DNA from: Rhododendron vialii
Lineage: Eukaryota > Streptophyta > Magnoliopsida > Ericales > Ericaceae
Assembly: GCF_030253575.1 (NCBI RefSeq)
Contig: NC_080566.1
Location: forward strand, 10,363,501-10,427,500
Reading direction: 5' to 3'
Length of the DNA: 64,000 nt
This document shows, one piece after another, positions 58,078 to 64,000 of the stretch. Made by a program: the position numbers and the translations under genes. The notes beneath the pieces were generated by a model, which searched no databases, was not told where the DNA came from, and worked only from the letters and a program-made list of their open reading frames with translations. The stretch's first letter is position 1; every line of letters starts with the position of its first letter.

Positions 58078-60022
58078 TGTTGGAAAAGCGCGGCGAAACG
58101 CCTCGATTCAGAGTCGCCGCTCGGGTTTTAGCGGTAAGAACACCCAAGGAACCGAACTCGAAAACGCTTGCCACGTTTGTTTGAGTTTGAAAAAGGCATA
58201 GACCGGTCCGTCGTCACCTTCGATATCTGAGGTTCAGGAGCCAGGTTACGAGAGGGGAAGGGTTTTATGGCACCCCTCTCGTCCAATCCGGAGATCGGTC
58301 TCTACTCGGGCATTTTGTAAAAGCGCTTGCATTTTTCTCTCATTTGATCATTTTTTAGCCAGTTAGGGCGGGGGAACAGTTAATGGGGGTTAAAACTTTA
58401 ACAAGTTGTGATTTATGACAAAAATGCTTGTGAATGGCTTGATTGCAATGCTAAAATATAGATTGAGAACAAACACTGAGCAAACTGGACAAATTGCAGT
58501 ACGCTGCCCCGCAAGGGTGTGAGCAAGTTCTACCAGCATGCACTGGCCGAGCCACTACATGTTGATATGACCTGCGCACGCCACAATGAGACTGGCGTAC
58601 TCCACTAATCTGGTTTCACAGTCCTTGTTTGCAACCCTCTAGGCTCTGGAAAAGGACCATCGCACACCCAGGACAAACCATGCAGTTAAATAAGCAGGAT
58701 ATATACATTTACAGACAGATGAGATGGCTTGAAACCATGAAAATAGACAAGAAACCCCTTAAACAATGTGGGGACAGGAAGGAGGCCAAGACTGAACTAA
58801 GATGCAAAAGGCCAGCCACTGGATCCTAGCTTTAACTGCCGTACGCCAGTCATGGACTGTCGTACGCACGTTGGACCCTAATCCAGTGCTTGGCTTTTGC
58901 ATCATCTGGGCTCTGGAGCATGACCAGAAGGATCCCAGGGGCCCTTTTAAGCAGATGAGAAGCGAGTATTAACTACTACATCTAAACAGTTCTAAATATA
59001 CAGAAAGCGGTAAACTGGTTATTTAGCATGCAAGGGTGACTGACAGCAAGATAAAACGACAGAAATGGTAGTCTATGATCCCCACGCCAGTAGTGCTCGT
59101 TCTACCATGACTGGCGTACGGCATATGGTTACTGGCGTGCGCCATGTATCACCTCATGCGTTTGTCGTATTTTGCCAGTTTGAGGCCAGGACTAGTATTA
59201 CTTACTAGCCTGGGCCTCACTGGATCCCCTCAGGGGCCAAAAACAGAAAGGGTCACAAAGGTGGTATACCTTTTTTTGTTTGAGGATTGAAGGTGGTATT
59301 GAACTTTAAAGCTTGGAGATGGAAGCTTAGATGGTGACTGGATGTCAGCAGGGTGTGTGGAAGTGGGCTGTTTTCTTTTCTCTTTCAATGGAAGAAAAAG
59401 GGATAGAGAGCAAGAAAGGAGGAAGGATAGAGTTTCTACTTCTTAATGAGGCCAACCCCTTGCAAATGAATGCAAGGGGGGGGGGGGGTATTTATAGGGG
59501 AGAGAGAGACTGAGATCAGTCTGGTCTAGGGCCTTGTTTGGCTGGTCAAGGCAAGGTTGGAGCCTCCCATGCATTAAATGCATGGGACTTGCCTTGATGG
59601 GGGGTGTAGGAGAGAGGAGGAGCGTCTCTGCCGAAAGTAATCATCAGGGACGCTGTAGCCGACGTCAGGGTGGCACAAAAGTCCCGCCCAAGTTGCTGAA
59701 TAAAGTTGATTTGACTGGATTTGACCGGCGTGCGCCACTATTAACTGGCGTGCGCCAGTAAAAGCTGGGCCACTGGTCGACGACTGACACGTGGCAGGTG
59801 ACTGGCGTACGCCTCCAGGACACTGGCGTATGCCAATTGGGTTTTGCTGGGGCTGTTTGGCTCTGGTTTGAAGGGTTTTGAAAGGGGTTTTGAGAGAGGT
59901 TCGGGACGCTCAAAGCTCAACCACACCTTTGTCCTTAAACTGTTTTCGACTAAGATCATCATTGGGAAAATAAAAGATCGACAAATAACGCTATCTGGAC
60001 AGTCCAGAATGGGGTGTCTACA
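58078..60022 (-). repeat. LTR of a second Tat/Ogre-like element (3' LTR by orientation)
   Basis: 1,945 bp between TGTTGGAAAAGCG and GTGTCTACA. A GTTACGAGAGGGGAAGGG...CACCCCTCTCG segment at about 58240-58290 resembles a box common in plant Ty3/gypsy LTRs. The purine tract to its right, read on the minus strand, sets the element's orientation. A plus-strand TATTTATAGGGG at 59489 conflicts with that orientation or acts as an antisense promoter. The partner LTR is outside the window. Confidence 0.65.
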
Positions 60023-60040
60023 GAAGTCCCCCTTTGACGG
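60023..60040 (-). promoter_or_regulatory. Polypurine tract of the second Tat-like element
   Basis: Minus-strand CCGTCAAAGGGGGACTTC lies directly next to the LTR start TGTAGACACCCC. This places pol of the element to the right, beyond the window, on the minus strand. Confidence 0.65.
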
Positions 60041-60265
60041 CACTTGAAGCACCATTGACCGGAGACAAGTAACGTCAAAGGTTTCTTAGACGCCCTCTTC
60101 AAGGCTATCCAGAATGCAAGAATTTTGAAGAACCTGTTTGATTCGACGTTGGGGCGGATAGACTGCTGCTTCGCTGTCTTGGATACCCAGATCACGGGAT
60201 GTGGACTCTCCTGGGGAACGATCCTTTTACACAAACATCAACTCTGTTGGGGAAAGCAGACTGTG

Positions 60266-60565
60266 GGACGGATAGATCGTCTTCGATTTGAAATTGGACG
60301 GATAGATCGTCGTTGATTCGAAATTGGACGGATGGACCGTCGTTGATTTGAACTTGGACGGGTGGACCGTCGTTGATTTGAAATTGGACGGATAGACCGT
60401 CGTTGATTTGAAATTGGACGGATAGACCGTCGCTGATTTGAAATTGGACGAGTGGATCGTCGTTGATTTGAAATTGGACGGATAGATCGTCGTTGATTTG
60501 AAATTGGACGGATAGATCGTCGTTGATTTGAAATTGGACGAGTGGATCGTAGTTGATTTGAAATT
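60266..60565. repeat. Ten tandem 30-bp repeats
   Basis: Units of the form GGACGGATAGATCGTCGTTG plus ATTTGAAATT, ten copies in perfect 30-bp register with a few substitutions each, ending in GGACGGG. The SNFKSTTIYP-type minus-strand frame is a by-product. Confidence 0.95.
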
Positions 60566-60908
60566 GGACGGGCCCCTGCTTGGGGATGGGTTCAGAGCTT
60601 CCCAGAACAAGTCGGGCTTTTCATGTGAGGATGTATTTCAGCACGGGACATGGATTGGGCCTGAGGCCCAAAGATGACTGGCGTACGCATGAAAAGACTA
60701 GCGTGCGCCACTTTTCAAAAAGATCCGAGCCCAGACCCGGCCCAGGTCCGGCCCAATTGTTCCATACGTCGTATAACTTCTGCAGAGGCTCGGAAACCGC
60801 CATTCTTCGACGTTTGAACTCCCAACACTCCGAAAACTCTCTCAAACCTCATCAAACTCTCACTCAATCTCTCATCCTTCTCAAAAACCCACGCTTCTTT
60901 ACTCCTCT

Positions 60909-63900
60909 ATGGCAGAACCCAGTGGTGGTGGCGGCAATGGTAATGCCGGCGAAGAGGGAAATCGGCCCCGGGGTAGCATTGAGACTCCGGAGTCTCGAAT
61001 CGCCGATCAGACAACGGGCGAACCCTCGTCGAGTGTCAGTGCAGTGGTTGTAGGCAGCGGCGGCGATGGTGGTGATCATGCAGCAGAGGCGGGTGGTGAC
61101 GGTGAGGGGCGTACGCCAGGAGGGATACGGCGTACGCCAGGCTCTGTTGTGATAGTGGGCCCACGGGTTCGTCGGTTGGATGCTAGGATCAGTGTAGAAG
61201 GCTCGGTGGTGACAGGCCTGGGCTCGGCTGGGGCCAGCGGTGATGGCCGTGGTGGTGGTGACGATGGAGTCCAGCCGGAGGCACCGGTGAGAGATCCGGC
61301 AAGGGGCAAAGGTCCTGTGGTTGAAGAGGGCGCATCCGGAGAGGTACCCGTGGAAGGGGCTGAGTTTCGGCCTGCAGTGGGGTCCTCGGTGCACGTACCC
61401 ATCACTCGGGGAGACTTTGCCGAGTTTGTGTCCGAGGAAGAACTCGGCCGGTTGCTCCGGGAGAACCCGAGGGTGGTGGCTGCAGTGCTGGCAGCACGAG
61501 AGGATAGGGCCCGGCAAGTGGAGAGAGCGCAGGAGGAGGAGCGCCTGAGGGAGGAGGCCGAGAGGGCCAGGGCCGAGGAGGAGGCCTTCGTGAGCGAGAC
61601 CGGGGCAGCAGAGGAGGCTCAGGGGGAGGTGTGGTCCTTTGAGCGAGCGGTGACGCTTGCAGAGTCCATACGGCTGGCACCCCGTGCTAAGTTTGACGCG
61701 GCCACTTATGCCTTGCCCGAGCCACACGTGTTCATTCCGTCTGGGATTGATAGCCTGGCACCTTTGAGGGAGAGCTACGATGCAGAGCTTGTTCTGAGAG
61801 ACCCTCAGAGACACCTGTCCGTGAATTGGGCGCAAGTATTCCTTTGAACTTTTCCTTTGATATGCATGTCTTGTCATTTGAATTCAAATGTAGCTTTGAA
61901 CTGTCGTAGCGTAGTTCGCAATGCCTGTTGACTATAACCCTGAACTGTAACTTGATAGAGAACGTAGAACCTTGAATAGCGTACCTCGACTTTTTGAAAC
62001 TTATCTTGAATGATAGAACACTCGAAGTAGTTGAATCGACTTGCAGGATGCCCAATGACTTCGACAAAACGGTTGGTGCCCCACTTGAATGAACCATAAG
62101 TTGCCTTGATCAATAAGACTGTCCTTTGAACTTGAATTCGACTAAGTAGATTGCCATGACATGACGGACGCCCGGATGGCGTGCCCAATAGCTTGAATCG
62201 ACCATATTGATAAACTGAAAACTCGTGCAATCGACTGAGAGATGTACCTTGAGAAAAGAGAGGCCCTGTAGCTCGGAACCTGACTAAGGAATACCTTTGA
62301 ACTGATTCGACTGATAGCAGAACTGGATAGGTAATGCAAGTGCCCGGTAACTTTGTTCGACCTTTATGGTACCTGTTTCGACTTGCAGAGTTACTCTTTG
62401 ATATTTTGAATTCGACTAACCGTTTGGATTGCAATTACTGATGAAACTCTTTTCACTGCCTGTCTTTGTTGTGCAGAGGGGGGCGGCCAGCACTCGGGGC
62501 CACGGAGGTCCAGCGAGCTCGCTTGAGTTGTACAGGAGCTTGCCTGAGCGTGTCAGGGCCTTGGTTGACGCGGCAGGGTTTCGGCCGTTTATCCTTACTC
62601 TGACGGCCGTGAAGGGCGATCACGCTCTGCTGACAGCGTTGGCCGAGAGGTGGTGGGATTCCTCAAATACCTTCCACTTGCCGATTGGGGAGATGACAGT
62701 GACCCCGTCTGACTTTGCAGCGCTCACGGGCTTGAGGGTAGGTGGAGAGCCTATCCCGTTTGACTCAGAGATTTACAGGGATCCTGAGGCTCTGGCGTGG
62801 TTTTTGGGGCAGGCGCCGGCGGGTGAGGCGGAGACCGTCCATTATGACCAGTTTAAGCGGTATTTGCACGGTAGGGAGCCGGAGTCAGACTTGGAGGCGG
62901 AGCAGATGGCGAGGGCCTACTTGTTGTACTTGTTCGGGGCTACCTTGTACCCGAACAAACGATCCACGGTGCACCTGTCCTACTTACCGGCCCTCCATGA
63001 TTTAGGCGCAGTTTCGAGGTTTGACTGGGGAGGAGCAGCTCTGGGTGCTTGCTATAGTTTCATGGGAGAGTTCTCGCGCGGAAAGAAGGCGACGGCCGGC
63101 TACTGGAGGGTGTGGGAGGTAAGAAACAAAGCTTGTCATTTACTTCCCGTTTTTCTATTTCTTGCACTTGTCCTTAATTCGCCTATGAACTGTATTCTGA
63201 CGCTTTGATTGCCTGACCATTTGCAGTTGTGGGCCTATGAAGTGCTGAAGATGTACCCGCCGGAGAATAAGTGCCCGAATCTGAGGATGCTCCCTCGTGC
63301 CATGATCTGGGGTCCCATGTACAGCGGCAAGAAGAAGTCGAGAGGGAGCCTCCTAGCCTTCCGGTCGTACCTAGACGAGCTGTCGGGTACTCAGGTATGC
63401 AACACACCAAACTGATTATCCTGCCCTTCAGAATTGCTTTAATGCTGTCGCTGATGTTTTAAAATCTGTGCCATTGTCCCGCAGGTGGATTGGAACCCGT
63501 GGAGTAGCGCCGAGCCTGAGCCGGAGTACCTAGCACAGAGCAGGGTGGTGACAGCAAGCCGGGTGTTGTTGGAGTCTACTTTCGGGTGGCGGTGGTACTT
63601 GGGTGACCGGGTGACACGGCAGTCACTGGGCTCTCTTGAGTACCAGGTGCCTGGGCCACTGCCTCCTCACGTTTCTCACACGGACAAGTACACGCTGGCC
63701 GAGCTGAGGCGTTTCACTGTTCCGGCCGGGCTTGCTGCCTTCCTGAGGCCTGGGCGTGACTATGCTGTCTACTGGAGGCAGCGCTTGGGCTAGGCCGCTT
63801 GGAGTGCTGGAGCATGTTGCCGTGCAGAGCGAGGCGCTTGAGGCTGGCGAGGAGAGGCGGAGCCGGGAGAGCAGGACAGCCCAGCCGAGAGAGAGGAGCG

Positions 63901-63999
63901 ACTATGCTGCAGCGACGGGGCTGCCTCGACTTTCTTGGACCCTAGCCGTGCGGGACGCGGAAGGAGAGGAGGCCGTAGTTCGGTTTGAGCCCGCCAGGA
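60909..63999 (+). CDS. Plant mobile domain (PMD) passenger gene of the second Tat-like element, runs off window
   Basis: Exons 60909-61835, 62477-63118, 63227-63394 and 63485 onward join in frame; every intron is phase 0. Exon 1 is Gly/Ser/Glu-rich and disordered, with a charged coiled coil (RARQVERAQEEERLREEAER) near residues 200-220. Exons 2-4 carry a plant mobile domain: LPERVRALVDAAGF, RWWDSSNTFHLPIGEMTVTP, LTGLRVGGEPI, YLLYLFGATLYPN and AALGACYSFMGEFS. PMD proteins (the MAIN/MAIL family) are found in host silencing factors and in transposons. A TAG at 63791-63793 ends the frame, but clear coding continues in the next frame to the edge, so a 1-base shift lies near 63,780. ATG choice: first in frame after the CT-rich leader. 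Confidence 0.82.
61836..62476 (+). other. Intron 1 of the PMD gene
   Basis: The donor CAA/GTATTC and the acceptor TTTGTTGTGCAG bound 641 bp with frequent TTGAA/TTCGACT motifs. Introns 2 (63119-63226) and 3 (63395-63484) have GTAAGA and GTATGC donors. Confidence 0.75.
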
Positions 64000-64000
64000 T

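Noticed and set aside
58078..60022. Plus orientation for the second Tat-like element based on TATTTATAGGGG at 59489
   Set aside because: No primer-binding site follows the LTR on the plus strand, whereas a good purine tract fits minus orientation. The motif may be an antisense promoter. Kept as an open point.
60266..60565. CRISPR-like array
   Set aside because: Units abut directly with no spacers, and the context is a plant retrotransposon.
60227..60610. Minus-strand frame with SNFKSTTIYP repeats
   Set aside because: Produced by the 30-bp tandem DNA repeat, which is divisible by three and so stays open; no other coding signs.
1..63999. tRNA, rRNA or organellar inserts
   Set aside because: Scanned for tRNA arm patterns and conserved rRNA or plastid gene motifs; only the retrotransposon primer site resembled tRNA sequence.

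Overview
This is a nuclear window from a flowering plant. The evidence is one intact intron-rich AUX/IAA auxin-repressor gene, plant-type splice sites, and dense plant transposon families (Tat-lineage Ty3/gypsy, Ty1/copia, MULE, hAT-like, Harbinger- and Stowaway-type MITEs, L1-like LINEs). The single host gene is closest to Arabidopsis IAA8/IAA9, so a eudicot is likely; I cannot name the species. There are no bacterial, organellar, tRNA or rRNA features.

Layout. 1-8.9 kb: a decayed Tat-lineage Ty3/gypsy element read on the minus strand (gag end, protease, RT, two RNase H domains, integrase). Between pol and its 3' LTR it carries a separate three-exon gene on the opposite strand, with its own TATA box. 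8.9-9.1 kb: a MITE fragment fused to the broken gag. 10.45-16.05 kb: a Mutator-like element (MULE) whose transposase reading frame runs into an OTU cysteine-protease domain, the two separated by one TAG codon; a hAT-like element and paired hairpins sit inside it. 16-22.6 kb: MITEs, microsatellites and unassigned AT-rich DNA. 22.6-25.3 kb: a 5'-truncated LINE whose 3' region holds about seven copies of one RNA-type hairpin. 25-40 kb: gene-free, with MITEs, a 476-bp duplicated block, a 1.07-kb Harbinger-like element and a short LINE-like insertion. 40.2-46.5 kb: the AUX/IAA gene, the only clear host gene. 46.5-50.5 kb: MITEs and a probable LTR remnant. 50.5-55.3 kb: a complete but dead Ty1/copia element with 5-bp target duplication. 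55.3-57.6 kb: unassigned DNA with small tandem repeats. 57.6-58.1 kb: a LINE tail interrupted by the LTR of a second Tat-like element (58.08-60.02 kb). That LTR is followed by a polypurine tract, ten 30-bp tandem repeats and a four-exon plant-mobile-domain gene that runs to the window edge.

The most interesting theme is the shared design of the two Tat-like elements. Next to the LTR, each carries a spliced passenger gene on the strand opposite to the element: a Transposase_28-like protein in one, a plant mobile domain protein in the other. The second is also decorated, from LTR to first coding exon, with about fifteen copies of a palindrome around CTGGCGTACGCCAG. Exon coordinates below were joined by hand from GT/AG sites with reading-frame continuity checked. 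Family names rest on motif recognition, not database searches.
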